In this document: positions 10,707 through 20,921 of the stretch, piece after piece
Layout of the letters: the number at the start of each line of letters is the position of its first letter
Numbering within the stretch: position 1 is the stretch's first letter
NCBI GenBank assembly: GCA_025354165.1
Contig: JANXNI010000094.1
Span: forward strand, 1-64,000
Length of the DNA: 64,000 nt
Direction: 5' to 3'
DNA from: Burkholderiales bacterium
GTDB lineage: Bacteria; Pseudomonadota; Gammaproteobacteria; Burkholderiales; Casimicrobiaceae
Program-made: the position numbers and the translations under genes
Notes under the pieces: model-generated
Told to the model about the DNA's origin: nothing
Seen by the model: only the letters and a program-made list of their open reading frames with translations
The model's database searches: none

Positions 10707-11513
10707 ATGCCCATCCTGCAAGACAAAAAAATTCTGCTCACTGGCCTCTTGTCCAATCGCTCGATAGCGTTTGGTATTGGCAAAGCGCTCAAACGCGAAG
10801 GCGCAACGCTGGCTTTTACGTATGCTGGTGAGGCGATGAAATCGCGTGTCGAGAAGCTCGCGCCCGAACTCGGCGGTGGTGTGATCATGAGCATGGACGT
10901 CACCAAGCAGGACGAAATTGATGCCGTGTTTGCCAAATTGGGTAGGGAATGGGGCGGACTCGACGGCGTGGTGCATTCAATTGGCTACGCGCCGCGAGAA
11001 GCAATCGCCGGCGACTTCCTCGATGGCTTGTCGCGCGCGTCGTTTATGACCGCAATGGACATTTCGGCATACAGTTTTGCGGCATTGGGCAAGGCTTCGC
11101 GCGAACTCATGCGCGGTCGCAATGGTTCGCTGCTGACGTTGTCTTATCTCGGTGCGGTGCGCAGTGTGCCGAACTACAACACGATGGGCGTGGCCAAGGC
11201 GGCACTGGAGGCAAACGTGCGCTACATGGCGGCGACGCTTGGCCCTGAAGGCACGCGGGTGAACGGCATTAGCGCCGGGCCAATCAAGACGCTTGCCGCA
11301 GCGGGTATCGCTGGCTTTTCGACGATGCTCAAAAACTTCGCGAATGCTTCGCCGCTTCGACGCAATGTCACCGCCGACGAAGTTGGCAATGTGGCTGCAT
11401 TCCTCATGAGCGATTGGGCGAGCGCGATGACAGGGGAAATTCTCTACGTCGACAATGGCTATTCGCAAGTGGCTGCGGGCATGGATGACGGCGGTGAGAA
11501 ACCGCAGGAGTAA
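10707..11513 (+). CDS. fabI: Enoyl-[acyl-carrier-protein] reductase (NADH)
   Basis: Last step of each fatty-acid elongation cycle in the cytosol (268 residues). The nucleotide-binding N-terminus has the FabI form LLTGLLSNRSIAFGIGKAL rather than the usual SDR TGxxxGIG. The active-site YNTMGVAK gives the Tyr-x6-Lys pair at about residues 157 and 164, and the SVPNYN and AGPIKTLAAAGI signatures are present. It is divergent from hslU and ends directly against the convergent hydrolase gene at 11514. Confidence 0.96.
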   Translation: MPILQDKKILLTGLLSNRSIAFGIGKALKREGATLAFTYAGEAMKSRVEKLAPELGGGVIMSMDVTKQDEIDAVFAKLGREWGGLDGVVHSIGYAPREAIAGDFLDGLSRASFMTAMDISAYSFAALGKASRELMRGRNGSLLTLSYLGAVRSVPNYNTMGVAKAALEANVRYMAATLGPEGTRVNGISAGPIKTLAAAGIAGFSTMLKNFANASPLRRNVTADEVGNVAAFLMSDWASAMTGEILYVDNGYSQVAAGMDDGGEKPQE

Positions 11514-12092
11514 CTAAGCCTGGCCCAACGTGCAAAACGTCGCCACCTGCTCGATGTAATCTGGAAACTCCGTAATCGCGTGGTCGCTACCTTCCATGAT
11601 GTGCTGATGCGCGCCCGGATAATGATCGCGCATTTGTCGCCAGTCGAGTACTTCGTCGCCAGTAGCCGCCAATAAAAAATAGCGCTCCGGTCGCGTTATT
11701 TGATTGATCTGCAACGCAGTCAGTTCATAGAGATAGTCCGCCCGCCACTCGAAGGGTTCTCCTGAGTGATAGCTCGTCAGTTCGCCCACGTAGCTGGCGA
11801 GGTCGTCCGCAGGCATTACCGCTGGATTTAGCAGCGCCGCACGGCAACCGTAGGCTTCTGCCAGAAATGTGGCGTAGTAGCCGCCCAGCGACGAGCCAAT
11901 CACCGCCCAGTCCTTCGTTGCATCGCCACGATCTTCAATCAACTCGCGGGCCAGTTCAATGGCCACTGCTGGACTCGCAGGCAATTGCGGACAGATGAAG
12001 CGATGCTCCGTTTTCGCAAAATGCGCCGCCATTAGCCGCGCCTTGGTCGATTGCGGGCTGGAGCGGAAACCGTGGAGATAGAGGAGGTTCAT
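11514..12092 (-). CDS. YqiA/YcfP-like alpha/beta-hydrolase fold esterase
   Basis: 192 residues. It starts [18 protein letters not shown], the typical opening of the YqiA family. The nucleophile elbow is [10 protein letters not shown] (Ser at about residue 87), the acid is likely Asp in ATGDEVLDW, and the His is in [10 protein letters not shown]. coli YqiA is an esterase; the natural substrate is not established. It is convergent with fabI with no gap and divergent from ychF. Confidence 0.85.
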   Translation of the reverse strand: MNLLYLHGFRSSPQSTKARLMAAHFAKTEHRFICPQLPASPAVAIELARELIEDRGDATKDWAVIGSSLGGYYATFLAEAYGCRAALLNPAVMPADDLASYVGELTSYHSGEPFEWRADYLYELTALQINQITRPERYFLLAATGDEVLDWRQMRDHYPGAHQHIMEGSDHAITEFPDYIEQVATFCTLGQA

Positions 12093-12198
12093 AAACGCGA
12101 TTTCGCTTTCAGAAATTCGCTGCTTTTTGCAGGAGCCGGGGCGGTTAGGTTGCCTCGGAGATAATTACGGGTTAATTCAAACAATACCGGTTCCCATC

Positions 12199-13299
12199 AT
12201 GGCAGTCCAATGCGGCATCGTCGGTCTTCCGAACGTCGGCAAATCTACGCTTTTCAACGCGCTCACCAAGGCAGGTATCGCCGCCGAGAACTATCCGTTC
12301 TGCACGATTGAGCCGAATACCGGCATCGTCGAAGTGCCTGACAGTCGCCTCGCGAAGTTGTCCGAAATCGTGAAGCCGCAGCGCATCGTTCCTGCCTCGG
12401 TTGAGTTCGTCGACATTGCCGGTCTGGTCAAGGGCGCGTCCACGGGCGAAGGCCTCGGCAACCAGTTTCTCGCGAATATTCGCGAATGTGACGCCACTGC
12501 TCACGTCGTTCGCTGCTTCGAAGACGACAACGTGATTCACGTCGCAGGCAAAGTCTCGCCGATTGACGATATCGAAGTCATCAACACCGAGCTTGCGCTG
12601 GCTGATCTGGCGAGTGTCGATAAAGCGATGCATCGCTTCAACAAACTTTCGCGCTCTACTGGCGGAGATAAAGAGGCGATGAAAATGTTGCCGCTTCTGG
12701 AGAAATGCCAGAAAGTGCTCGACCAGGGCCGCGCTGTGCGCTCGCTGGATCTCGATGATGAAGAAAAGGCGCTGATGAAACAGCTCTTTCTGATCACGTC
12801 GAAACCGACCATGTATGTCGCGAATGTGGCCGATGCAAACGATCTGGAGCACAACGCGCATTATCAAGCGGTGCTGGCGTATGCGGCAAAGGAAAATGCT
12901 CCGGTGGTGGCGGTCTGCGCCAACATGGAAGCCGAAATCGGCGACATGGACGACGCCGACAAGATGGAATTCTTGAAAGATCTGGGTCTTGAAGAGCCGG
13001 GTTTGAATCGCGTGATTCGCGCTGGTTACGGATTACTAGGACTGCAAACTTACTTCACTGCGGGCGTCAAGGAAGTACGCGCATGGACGATCCACAAAGG
13101 CGACACCGCACCGCAGGCTGCGGGCGTGATTCACACCGATTTTGAAAAAGGCTTCATCCGCGCACAGACGATTGCGTTCGATGATTTCATCAAATTCAAA
13201 GGCGAACATGGCGCGAAAGAGGCCGGAAAAATGATCGCGCAGGGCAAGGAATACATCGTCAAAGATGGCGACGTATTGGAGTTTTTGTTTAACGTGTAG
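12199..13299 (+). CDS. ychF: Ribosome-associated GTPase/ATPase YchF (OLA1 family)
   Basis: 366 residues. The G1 motif [18 protein letters not shown] lies at about residues 9-26, followed by the Obg-type G2/G3 region [19 protein letters not shown], a helical insertion, and a C-terminal TGS domain ([19 protein letters not shown] onwards). YchF proteins bind ribosomes and favour ATP. The ATG at 12199 gives [10 protein letters not shown], the conserved N-terminus; a longer in-frame reading from 12127 has no support. The 3' end overlaps the opposite-strand gene by 11 bases. Confidence 0.95.
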   Translation: MAVQCGIVGLPNVGKSTLFNALTKAGIAAENYPFCTIEPNTGIVEVPDSRLAKLSEIVKPQRIVPASVEFVDIAGLVKGASTGEGLGNQFLANIRECDATAHVVRCFEDDNVIHVAGKVSPIDDIEVINTELALADLASVDKAMHRFNKLSRSTGGDKEAMKMLPLLEKCQKVLDQGRAVRSLDLDDEEKALMKQLFLITSKPTMYVANVADANDLEHNAHYQAVLAYAAKENAPVVAVCANMEAEIGDMDDADKMEFLKDLGLEEPGLNRVIRAGYGLLGLQTYFTAGVKEVRAWTIHKGDTAPQAAGVIHTDFEKGFIRAQTIAFDDFIKFKGEHGAKEAGKMIAQGKEYIVKDGDVLEFLFNV

Positions 13300-15595
13300 C
13301 GCGCAGTGCCGCTGCGACCTGCTCAAACACGGGCTCCCAGCGTCTCGACTCATCCTGCCTGAACAGGCGCATCGTGGGTGACCAGGTGCACGCGTCGCCA
13401 GTGACGCCGTAGCGCCAGTCGCCCGCATGACGCAGCATGACCCACGTCTTTGCGCCGAGCGCCGCAGCAAGATGCGCGGCACCCGTGTCGATAGTGATGA
13501 CCAGATCGAGCGCATCGATCAGCGCGGCCATCTGTGTGAACTCGACGGTGTCCGCTGTCCAGTCAATCAGGTTTGATGCGCCCAGAGGCGGCGCGCCATG
13601 CTGCAATGAAACCCAGATGATTTCGCGATGAGCTTCGACGAAGCGGCGCATCAAGCGTGGCGGAATCGAGCGATCCGCCATCTGGTTGTCCTGCCCGGCA
13701 AATTGGCCTTGCCAAACGATGCCGACGCGCAGTGCTCGCGGCTGTGGGTTGGCCAAAGCACCTGAAGCGGGAAGCGCATCCAAACGCTGCCGCCATGCCG
13801 CCACTTGCGAAGCTTGCGCCTCAAAAAATCTGGTCGGCGCAGGTAAATTCGCGAGCGTGATTCCAAGGGCGGGTGGCAACGACCACAGTGCTGCCCAATA
13901 GTCGAACGCCATCGCCTCATGTTCGCCGATGGCGATGACTTCTACATTGGGAAACGACTGCTGAATGAGCGCCACTTGCGAGCGCTGCACCACAAGCGTT
14001 GCCTTCATGCCGCGAGCGACCACCTGCGGAATAAATCGGGCAAACATGAAGGTGTCACCCAAGCCCTGCTCACACATCAAAAGGATCGTTTTTCCAGCAG
14101 CCGCTTCGCCGCGCCAGATCGGCGTATTCGCAGGAATCTGACCACTCGGTTGCGTTTGCGGAAATTGCAAGCGCACTTCGTAGTCGGAAAATCCGCGTTC
14201 GTAGTCGCCTTTTGCCAGCAATGAAAAGGTGCGATTCCAGCGTGCGTAATCGAAGCCCGGCGCGAGTTCGAGCGCTTGGTTGAACGCCGCAATCGAACCA
14301 TCGATGTCATTCATTGAGCGCAGATTGAAGCCCAGATTATTGAGCGCACCGAGGTGTTTGTCGTCCAGCGCCAACGCACGCTCCGCCGCCCAGCGCCCCT
14401 CGTTGTAGCGACCCCCCGTCCACGCCGTTGCGCTCATGTTGCTGAAAAATTCAGGCTCCTGATCGGCGAGTTTGATTGACCGCCACATCAGCTCCAGCGC
14501 GGCCGACGGCTGCCCGGCCTGATATTGCGACAGGCCCGCGAAATGCAGCGCGGTGGCGTTCTCCGGCTCTTGTTGCAGAACGCGAGCGTAGCGCTCAACG
14601 GCGTATTGCACGTCGCCGTGCTCGTGATGCTGCAACGCATCGGCGAGGACTTCGTCCAGGGCGATTACGGCAGCTGCTGCGGGGGCTGCACCCAGCTTTC
14701 CGTGACAATCCTTGTAGCGTTTTCCGCTGGCGCACGGGCAGGGATCATTGCGCGACGGGGGCGGCTTGACCGACGGCTCAATGGTCGACGCCGCGGTCTT
14801 CATGGCCTCCAGCCGCGCCAGCAAAGCCAATGTCGATGGCTCACCCGGTACTGCCGCCAGCCGTCGCGCCACGAATGCTTGAGCCAGATCAGCGCGCTTC
14901 AAATCAACCAGATTTCGTGCAAGTGCACCGAAGCCGAGGCTCTGGACAATGGCTTGAGGCGCGGTGCGCGCAAAGTCGATCAATTCCTCGTGGGCCAGTA
15001 CTTGCCAGAAGTTGAATACACCGTGGAAGCCAAGCGTCGGTCCGACGGGGCGTCCGACATCGAACGCGAATCGATCCGCCACCCGCTCATCGGCGAACAC
15101 CACGCCGTATTTTGTTTCGAGCAATTCGCGGTAACGTACGCAGATCGCTTCGTCTTCATTTTCGTCTGCGTTGAGCGTGATCGCAGGATCATTGAGTGCG
15201 TTAAGCAGACGTTTCGAGCGCAACGAAAATCCGCCGTTACCGACGCGAAAATCTCCGGCCATGTGCGGCCATTTCGCGCCGATGTAGTCGTAGTTCCAGA
15301 ACTCATCGGCCCACATGTTGCCGTCGATCACGAAGCCGTCCCACTGCACGACGAGCGCGTAATCGGTGGTGATGTGATTGCCGAGTTCTTTGACAACGAA
15401 TTGCGAGTAGGCGGCGCGTGAGCGGATGGCCGTGACGGCAACCACTTCAACGCCATCATGCGTGATCGCTGCGTCGGTCAGCAACAACACACGAGCCACG
15501 GGTAGCGCCGCCGCAGAGCAGGCGAGGGCGGCGGCTGCGAGCGGTGCGTACGCGCAATCAACCGCGACTAGCGTGATTGCGTCACGCGTGTTCAT
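13289..15595 (-). CDS. Multidomain protein: DUF5672 domain, SEC-C motif, TPRs, GT9-like C-terminal domain
   Basis: 768 residues from the ATG at 15595 (a GTG at 15607 is possible). Domains in order: residues 1-225 resemble DUF5672, a glycosyltransferase-like domain ([34 protein letters not shown]); 281-300 is a SEC-C zinc-binding motif ([17 protein letters not shown]); about 310-470 is a string of TPR-like helices ([17 protein letters not shown]); 490-768 is an ADP-heptose/GT9-like fold ([48 protein letters not shown]). TPR plus this C-terminal domain is common in proteobacteria, possibly for protein or surface glycosylation. The SEC-C plus DUF5672 fusion is unusual. Confidence 0.82.
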   Translation of the reverse strand: MNTRDAITLVAVDCAYAPLAAAALACSAAALPVARVLLLTDAAITHDGVEVVAVTAIRSRAAYSQFVVKELGNHITTDYALVVQWDGFVIDGNMWADEFWNYDYIGAKWPHMAGDFRVGNGGFSLRSKRLLNALNDPAITLNADENEDEAICVRYRELLETKYGVVFADERVADRFAFDVGRPVGPTLGFHGVFNFWQVLAHEELIDFARTAPQAIVQSLGFGALARNLVDLKRADLAQAFVARRLAAVPGEPSTLALLARLEAMKTAASTIEPSVKPPPSRNDPCPCASGKRYKDCHGKLGAAPAAAAVIALDEVLADALQHHEHGDVQYAVERYARVLQQEPENATALHFAGLSQYQAGQPSAALELMWRSIKLADQEPEFFSNMSATAWTGGRYNEGRWAAERALALDDKHLGALNNLGFNLRSMNDIDGSIAAFNQALELAPGFDYARWNRTFSLLAKGDYERGFSDYEVRLQFPQTQPSGQIPANTPIWRGEAAAGKTILLMCEQGLGDTFMFARFIPQVVARGMKATLVVQRSQVALIQQSFPNVEVIAIGEHEAMAFDYWAALWSLPPALGITLANLPAPTRFFEAQASQVAAWRQRLDALPASGALANPQPRALRVGIVWQGQFAGQDNQMADRSIPPRLMRRFVEAHREIIWVSLQHGAPPLGASNLIDWTADTVEFTQMAALIDALDLVITIDTGAAHLAAALGAKTWVMLRHAGDWRYGVTGDACTWSPTMRLFRQDESRRWEPVFEQVAAALRATR

Positions 15596-15616
15596 GCGCG
15601 CCTCCACAGCGTCGCA

Positions 15617-16369
15617 TCACTTCAACCCTTCGTAGAGCAATCGCACACCCAGAAAGAACAGGCATGCAAGCGTGACGCGGCGAAAGATCACGTCATTGAT
15701 CACGTTGTTGAGGCGCACGCCGAGCCATACGCCAACCGGCGCGAACGGCATCAATACGAGCGCGGTACCCAGATTGGTCAAGCTGAGCTGCCCGAGGATC
15801 GCAAACGGAATCAGTTTCGCCGCGTTGACCACCGCGAAAAACACAATCGTGACCGCCATGAACTGCATGCGGTCCAGGCCCTTGGGCCACAGATAAATGG
15901 TGATTGGCGGGCCGCCCGCGTGCGCGAGCGTGGAAGTGAAGCCGGAGAGCCCGCACCACAGCCACGGACGGATGGCTTCCGGTAGCCATGACTTCAGGTT
16001 GCGCAACGCCGGCACCAATTGGTACAGCGAAAACGCAACGGAAATGGCCCCGAGCAACGCCTTGGTCGTATTCACCGGCAAGCTGCTAAAACTGAGCGCG
16101 CCGATCAGAATGCCGAGCAGCGCGGGCAGCATCATGTGCTTCACGCTCGCCCAGTCCCATTGCCCACGATATGCGCGCAGTCCGAGCAGATCCATGACGC
16201 ACAGAATCGGCAACATGATGCCCGCCGCAACGCCCGGCGCGATGGCCTGGCTCATCATCGGCACCGCGACACCGCCGACACCGGCGCCGAGGCCTGTTTT
16301 TGAAATGCCGGTGATGACGACAGCGGGAATCGCCCACGCGTAGAACCACGGATCGGTGATAAACGTCAC
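15617..16369 (-). CDS. TSUP-family (TauE/SafE) permease
   Basis: 250 residues with about 8 membrane segments in two repeats. The family glycine-rich motifs are GISKTGLGAGVGGVAVPMMS near the N-terminus and GLSGFTSTLAHAGGPPITIY in the second half. These permeases export sulfite or sulfonate-type anions; the substrate here is unknown. It starts with GTG at 16369, three bases after the upstream esterase stops, so the pair is probably one operon. Confidence 0.9.
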   Translation of the reverse strand: MTFITDPWFYAWAIPAVVITGISKTGLGAGVGGVAVPMMSQAIAPGVAAGIMLPILCVMDLLGLRAYRGQWDWASVKHMMLPALLGILIGALSFSSLPVNTTKALLGAISVAFSLYQLVPALRNLKSWLPEAIRPWLWCGLSGFTSTLAHAGGPPITIYLWPKGLDRMQFMAVTIVFFAVVNAAKLIPFAILGQLSLTNLGTALVLMPFAPVGVWLGVRLNNVINDVIFRRVTLACLFFLGVRLLYEGLK

Positions 16370-16372
16370 CGT

Positions 16373-17323
16373 TTAAGTCCGCGAGCTGCGCAACAATTTG
16401 CCGACTCGTTTGTTCGCATGCGCAATCGCCGCATCGGTCGCCGCGCTGTATTTCGCCATGCGCAAAAAGCCGTGCGGCAACGAATCGAACTCGTCGTGTG
16501 CGACATCGATTTTGGCTTCGCGCAACGTGCGTACGTAAGCACGGCCTTCGTCGCGCAGCGGATCGCGGCCAGCCGTGACCATGTAGGCGGGCGGCAGGCC
16601 CGCGTGCGAAGCGGCACGCGATGGCGCTACGCGGTAGTCGTTCACGTCATGATCTGCGCCCACGAATTGCCGCCAGTACCACTGCATATCGGCGCGCGTG
16701 AGGCCGGGGCCAGCGGCAAATTCTTGGTAGCTCGTCGTGGCGTACGTCGGCTCAATGCAGGGATAAAACAGCGCCTGCAAAGCGACATGAAAATGGCCTT
16801 CGTCGCGCGCGCGGATCGCGGTGACGGTGGCGAGATGCGCCCCGGCGCTATCGCCCGCTAACGCGATCGGCGTAGCCGCATCCTGCGCGACGCGGTCAGC
16901 CGCAATGGCGGACGCCGCCTGAAAACAAGCGTCGGTCAGCGTGCGCCAATCGGTTTCCGGCGCTAACGGATAGTCCACGCTGACCACCAGCGCATTCGCT
17001 TCGTGCGCAAGGCGCGCACAGGTCGGCATGTGGGTGTCGCAATCGCCGACGACCCAGCCGCCGCCGTGAAAATAAATGATCGCAGGCACCGGTTCGTCCG
17101 CGCCGTCATGGCCGTAAAACAGGCGCACTGGCACCTTGCCGACTTCAAGGTCGAGCGACACATCGTTGATCGTCACGCTGCCCGGCAGCGGCGTTTTGCC
17201 GAGCCCGCAAAGCGTCCAGTAGCGGCCGCGCCGTTCAAGCGGCGTGGGGTCGGCGGGCAGCGGTGGAAACGTTGCGCCCAGGTCTGCGAAATAGCGGGCG
17301 AGATCGGGATCGAGAGCGGACAT
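16373..17323 (-). CDS. Alpha/beta hydrolase of the hormone-sensitive-lipase family
   Basis: 316 residues, a carboxylesterase-type enzyme. The oxyanion motif HGGGWVVGDCDTH lies at about residue 85, the nucleophile elbow GDSAGAHLATV at about 155, and the Asp/His pair is in GRDPLRDEG and LPHGFLRM near the C-terminus. This layout is the HSL (family IV) esterase. A short ester is the likely substrate. It reads straight into the TSUP permease. A dispersed palindromic repeat lies nine bases upstream of its start. Confidence 0.9.
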   Translation of the reverse strand: MSALDPDLARYFADLGATFPPLPADPTPLERRGRYWTLCGLGKTPLPGSVTINDVSLDLEVGKVPVRLFYGHDGADEPVPAIIYFHGGGWVVGDCDTHMPTCARLAHEANALVVSVDYPLAPETDWRTLTDACFQAASAIAADRVAQDAATPIALAGDSAGAHLATVTAIRARDEGHFHVALQALFYPCIEPTYATTSYQEFAAGPGLTRADMQWYWRQFVGADHDVNDYRVAPSRAASHAGLPPAYMVTAGRDPLRDEGRAYVRTLREAKIDVAHDEFDSLPHGFLRMAKYSAATDAAIAHANKRVGKLLRSSRT

Positions 17324-17331
17324 TTTTTACA

Positions 17332-17447
17332 CAGCTTTAGCGTTAAACGTTGGTTTTATTTGGGCTGGCAGCGATTTTGACTATATGTCGACTTATGGAT
17401 ATTCTCGCAATAAGCCCAAATGTAGCCGAGCTTTCACGGAAAAGCTG
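17332..17447. repeat. Dispersed 116-bp palindromic repeat, copy B
   Basis: Starts CAGCTTTAGCGTTAAACG with ATTTGGGCTGGC, ends AAGCCCAAATGTAGC with CACGGAAAAGCTG. The centre contains TGTCGACTTATGGA, close to the centre of copy F (TGTTGACTTATGCA). It lies upstream of the esterase gene and downstream of the NDUFA9-like gene. Confidence 0.85.
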
Positions 17448-17469
17448 ATACTTCGCCGCACCCTGAAAA

Positions 17470-18396
17470 TCAGTGCCCAGCCCGCTCCCGCGCCAGTGCG
17501 AATTCGTCAACGATGGCGGCGCGACCCAGATACGTCGGTGCAACGTCTTCCAGCGCCGTGGCGATGCCAGCAAACGCCGGGAACGGCGCGGCGGAAACGT
17601 TGTCGACCGACATTGATTTCACATTGTCGGGCGTCAGTGGTTTCGTCGGTACGAATTGCAGGATGCCTGCCAGCATTGACGTGACAAACCCGGGCAAGCC
17701 AATGATCACGTGTTTGTCGTGCGCAAGCGTCATCACGTAGGCGACGAGTTCTTTTAACGTGTAGACCGTCGGGCCCACGAGTTCGTAGCGTAGGCCGTAG
17801 GTTGATTCGTTGTTGATGGCGGCAACAAAGGCGCGCGCCACATCGTCCACCGACACCGGTTGAAACCTGGCCGATGCGCCGGGTAAGACCATCGGCATGA
17901 ATGGAGGCAAAAAGCTCACCATCTGAGCAAATTTATTGAGGAACGAATCGCCCCGCCCGAAGATCACCGACGGTGCGAAGATCGTGAAGTCCAGACCGCT
18001 TGCGCGCACGAGCGTCTCGGCTTTCGCCTTCGATTTTTGATAGTCGCTCGGGCCCTCTGCCGACGCACCCAGCGCGCTCATGTGCAGGTATCGCGTCACG
18101 CCAGCCGCCTTGCACGCCGCCAGAATTGTCGCCGTCAGCGTGACATGCATGCGCTCGAAATTGCCATTCAAAATTCCGACGAGATTGATCACTGCGTCTT
18201 TGCCTTGCGCGAGTCGCGAAAGCGTTGCCAGATCGGCGCAATCAGCCTCTTCCACGGTGACGCTGGGCAGCGGAAACAGCGCGCGCGCATTGTCGCGTTT
18301 GCGCGTTGGCACAGTGATGCTGTGGCCGCCCGCGACGAGTTTGCTGCAAATGGCGCGGCCAACGAAACCGGTACCACCGAGGATCAAAATATTCAT
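17470..18396 (-). CDS. NAD(P)-binding protein of the complex I NDUFA9-like family
   Basis: 308 residues, an extended/atypical SDR. The dinucleotide motif is ILGGTGFVGRAICSKLVAGG at the start. DAVINLVGILNG, LHMSALGASAEGPSDYQKSKAKAE (a Tyr-x3-Lys arrangement) and FAPSVIFGRGD are typical of the NDUFA9 group of bacterial proteins. Roles in quinone biogenesis or complex I have been suggested for relatives; here function is unknown. It lies 30 bases downstream of the lytic transglycosylase gene. Confidence 0.87.
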   Translation of the reverse strand: MNILILGGTGFVGRAICSKLVAGGHSITVPTRKRDNARALFPLPSVTVEEADCADLATLSRLAQGKDAVINLVGILNGNFERMHVTLTATILAACKAAGVTRYLHMSALGASAEGPSDYQKSKAKAETLVRASGLDFTIFAPSVIFGRGDSFLNKFAQMVSFLPPFMPMVLPGASARFQPVSVDDVARAFVAAINNESTYGLRYELVGPTVYTLKELVAYVMTLAHDKHVIIGLPGFVTSMLAGILQFVPTKPLTPDNVKSMSVDNVSAAPFPAFAGIATALEDVAPTYLGRAAIVDEFALARERAGH

Positions 18397-18426
18397 GATT
18401 TTCGAGTTTTTTGTGAAAGTTGCGTA

Positions 18427-20349
18427 TCAGTTCTTGGCTGGAACGATGCCAAGTCGAGCTTTGAGTGAAGTCACACCTGTACCGCTCAAATACGAATACC
18501 AGACCGCATTGGCCAGCACTTTTTTAACGTAGTCGCGCGTCTCGCTGAACGGTATCGATTCGGCGTAAATGGCGCCTTCAAGCGCCGTGTCCGCCCGCCA
18601 CGCACGCGCCCGACCCGGCCCGGCGTTGTAGGACGCCGCAGCCATTGGCTCCGAGCCGCCCATCTGGTCAAGCACATTGCGCAAATAGAACGTGCCGAAG
18701 CCCGTATTTACGCCGACATCAATCAACTGGCTAGGGCGATACTCGCTCGCTTTCATTTTCGTCGCGATCCACTTGCCGGTCGCGGGCATCACCTGCATCA
18801 AACCAAGCGCACCGGCAGACGAAACCGCTTCCGCCCAAAAGCGGGATTCCTGCCGGATCAGCCCGAACACGAAACCCTGATCAAGTGCTGCCTGGGTCGC
18901 GGCTTTTTTGATTTCGTCGGCGTACGGCATCTGATAGCGCAGCCCAAAATCGTGCTGCGTCTTCGTGCGCTCGGCCGTGTTGATCGAGCGATCCCAGATG
19001 CCTTTGCGGCGCATCCATTCCGCTGCAATCAACGAGTCCGCGTCGTTGAAATCTTTGACCACGCTATACCACTCTCTCGCGGCGTCGGCGCGCAGACCCA
19101 GCTCAGAGAGTTTGAGTACGCGTTTGGCGGCCGCAGATTGATCGAATCGCTTCAAATCCTCGGCCGATGGTTTGACGGCGCCGGCTTTCAGTGCTTCGCG
19201 CGTTGGCAGCAGCACATTGATTTGCTCCGCCGCCAGCAGCCCATAAAAATTAAATTCTTTCGCGAGGTCAGCGTAGAGCGCTTGTGCGCCCGCCTGGTCG
19301 GACAGCTCATTTAACGCGCGTGCTTTCCAGTAACGCCATGCCGGATCGCCCTGACCGCTGCTGGTGTTACTCATCACGTTCACCGCGCGCAACACTTCGG
19401 CCCACGCACCCATGCGCAGTGCTGCGCGCGCGATCCACGCCGCCTGCCAGTCGCCAAGTCGCGTCAGCGCGCCTTCATCGCCAGCGCGCTTGAACCACGC
19501 GATGGCCTCATCGCTATCGAGTCGCCGTGCGCTGGCGTAGGCGAGTTGCCCTGCAGCGTAGCGCTGTTCGTCCTCGGTGAATTTTGCGCGCATGCCAAAC
19601 CAGATTGCGCGAGCTTTCGCGACGTCACTACGTGCGAGGCGGGTCAATGCGTACAGAGCCGCTTCACGACGACCGCGCGACGTCCATGCGAGGCCTGCGT
19701 TGAGAAACGCCTCCGGCGAGCTGTGCGCGCGCTGCAAGGTGTCGGCACTTGGCGCAATGCCTTCGGGCAACACTTCCGCTACCCGTGATCCGGCCAGAAA
19801 TGTGCCGCCATCAGCTACCGTGCGAAAGCGCCAGATGACGTCGTCCACACTCACCTGCTTGCGCCGGGCCAACGTAGCAAATGCGTCCGCGCAGGATTCG
19901 GTCAGCCGCTCGTCCCAGACCCCTTTGGGCACGGCTAAAAGATCCTTGGCCTCACCCCGGCCCGCAAGCGCCGTGCTGTAGCAGGCGACTTCGCTGTCGT
20001 CGGTTTCGAACCCATTCGATACGGCGGCGAATGCGTCCCAATCGCCGGTTTTGCCGAGCTGCTTTAGCCAATCAACCCGCATGCGATCACCGATCGCTGT
20101 GCCTGAATACTTTTTCAGGAAGCGATCAATCGCGTCACGATCGGCTCGGTCAATCTGCAGACGCAGCGACCAATACTCAACGTAGCCCTCAAGCAGATGG
20201 CCGCGCACCTGCGGCAAGGCAGCGGTGATCCGCCGCAATTCGCCCAGACGGAAGCCTTCGCCCGCGTCTTTTACAGCGGCATCGTTGGCGTGAACAAGCG
20301 ACGTCGCAGCGAGGGCCACGACCGTGAAAATGGGGCGGAGAAATGACAT
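18427..20349 (-). CDS. slt: Soluble lytic murein transglycosylase
   Basis: About 640 residues from the ATG at 20349, which gives a signal peptide (MSFLRPIFTVVALAATSLVHA). The product is a periplasmic enzyme that cleaves peptidoglycan glycan strands to form anhydromuropeptides. A long superhelical U-domain of alpha repeats (about residues 30-450) precedes the SLT catalytic domain, with the catalytic Glu in LIRQESRFWAEAVSSAGALG and the motifs GLMQVMPATGKWIA and AAASYNAGPGRARAW. The length fits Slt70. An upstream in-frame extension would lose the signal peptide, so I reject it. Confidence 0.93.
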   Translation of the reverse strand: MSFLRPIFTVVALAATSLVHANDAAVKDAGEGFRLGELRRITAALPQVRGHLLEGYVEYWSLRLQIDRADRDAIDRFLKKYSGTAIGDRMRVDWLKQLGKTGDWDAFAAVSNGFETDDSEVACYSTALAGRGEAKDLLAVPKGVWDERLTESCADAFATLARRKQVSVDDVIWRFRTVADGGTFLAGSRVAEVLPEGIAPSADTLQRAHSSPEAFLNAGLAWTSRGRREAALYALTRLARSDVAKARAIWFGMRAKFTEDEQRYAAGQLAYASARRLDSDEAIAWFKRAGDEGALTRLGDWQAAWIARAALRMGAWAEVLRAVNVMSNTSSGQGDPAWRYWKARALNELSDQAGAQALYADLAKEFNFYGLLAAEQINVLLPTREALKAGAVKPSAEDLKRFDQSAAAKRVLKLSELGLRADAAREWYSVVKDFNDADSLIAAEWMRRKGIWDRSINTAERTKTQHDFGLRYQMPYADEIKKAATQAALDQGFVFGLIRQESRFWAEAVSSAGALGLMQVMPATGKWIATKMKASEYRPSQLIDVGVNTGFGTFYLRNVLDQMGGSEPMAAASYNAGPGRARAWRADTALEGAIYAESIPFSETRDYVKKVLANAVWYSYLSGTGVTSLKARLGIVPAKN

Positions 20350-20399
20350 GCACTCTATTTTCCGCGAAGACGGACTTTTCGCTTCGATAGAATCGACGG

Positions 20400-20921
20400 A
20401 TGCAAAATGGGGCCAACGGAATCGGCCCGGTCGTGGGGCTCGTGATGGGCTCATCTTCCGACTGGGATGTCATGAAAAACGCAGCAGACATGCTGGAGCG
20501 TTTCGGCGTCAATTTCGAGGCGAAAGTGGTGTCTGCGCACCGCACGCCCGATGACATGTTCACCTACGCCGAAACCGCGATGGAGCGCGGTATCCGCATC
20601 ATCATTGCGGGGGCGGGCGGCGCGGCACATTTGCCGGGCATGCTGGCGGCCAAGACGACGGTGCCGGTGCTCGGTGTGCCAGTGCCATCGAAATATTTGC
20701 GTGGCGAGGACTCGCTGCTCTCGATTGTGCAAATGCCCAAGGGCGTTCCGGTGGCGACGTTTGCCATTGGTGAAGCCGGGGCGGCGAATGCCGCGTTGTT
20801 CGCGGTCGCCATGCTGGGCATTTCGAACAAAGCGTTGGCGCAGCAACTGCTTTCGTTCCGTGACGAGCAGACGGCGAACGCGCGCTCGATGCTGGTGCCC
20901 CCCGTTCTCGCGGACAAGTGA
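20400..20921 (+). CDS. purE: 5-(carboxyamino)imidazole ribonucleotide mutase
   Basis: Class I PurE (173 residues): converts N5-CAIR to CAIR in purine synthesis. The motifs [20 protein letters not shown] and SAHRTPD (with the catalytic His) lie at about residues 13-57, [17 protein letters not shown] follows, and [21 protein letters not shown] is the C-terminal signature. The stop overlaps the purK start (TGATG), the usual coupled pair. Confidence 0.97.
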   Translation: MQNGANGIGPVVGLVMGSSSDWDVMKNAADMLERFGVNFEAKVVSAHRTPDDMFTYAETAMERGIRIIIAGAGGAAHLPGMLAAKTTVPVLGVPVPSKYLRGEDSLLSIVQMPKGVPVATFAIGEAGAANAALFAVAMLGISNKALAQQLLSFRDEQTANARSMLVPPVLADK

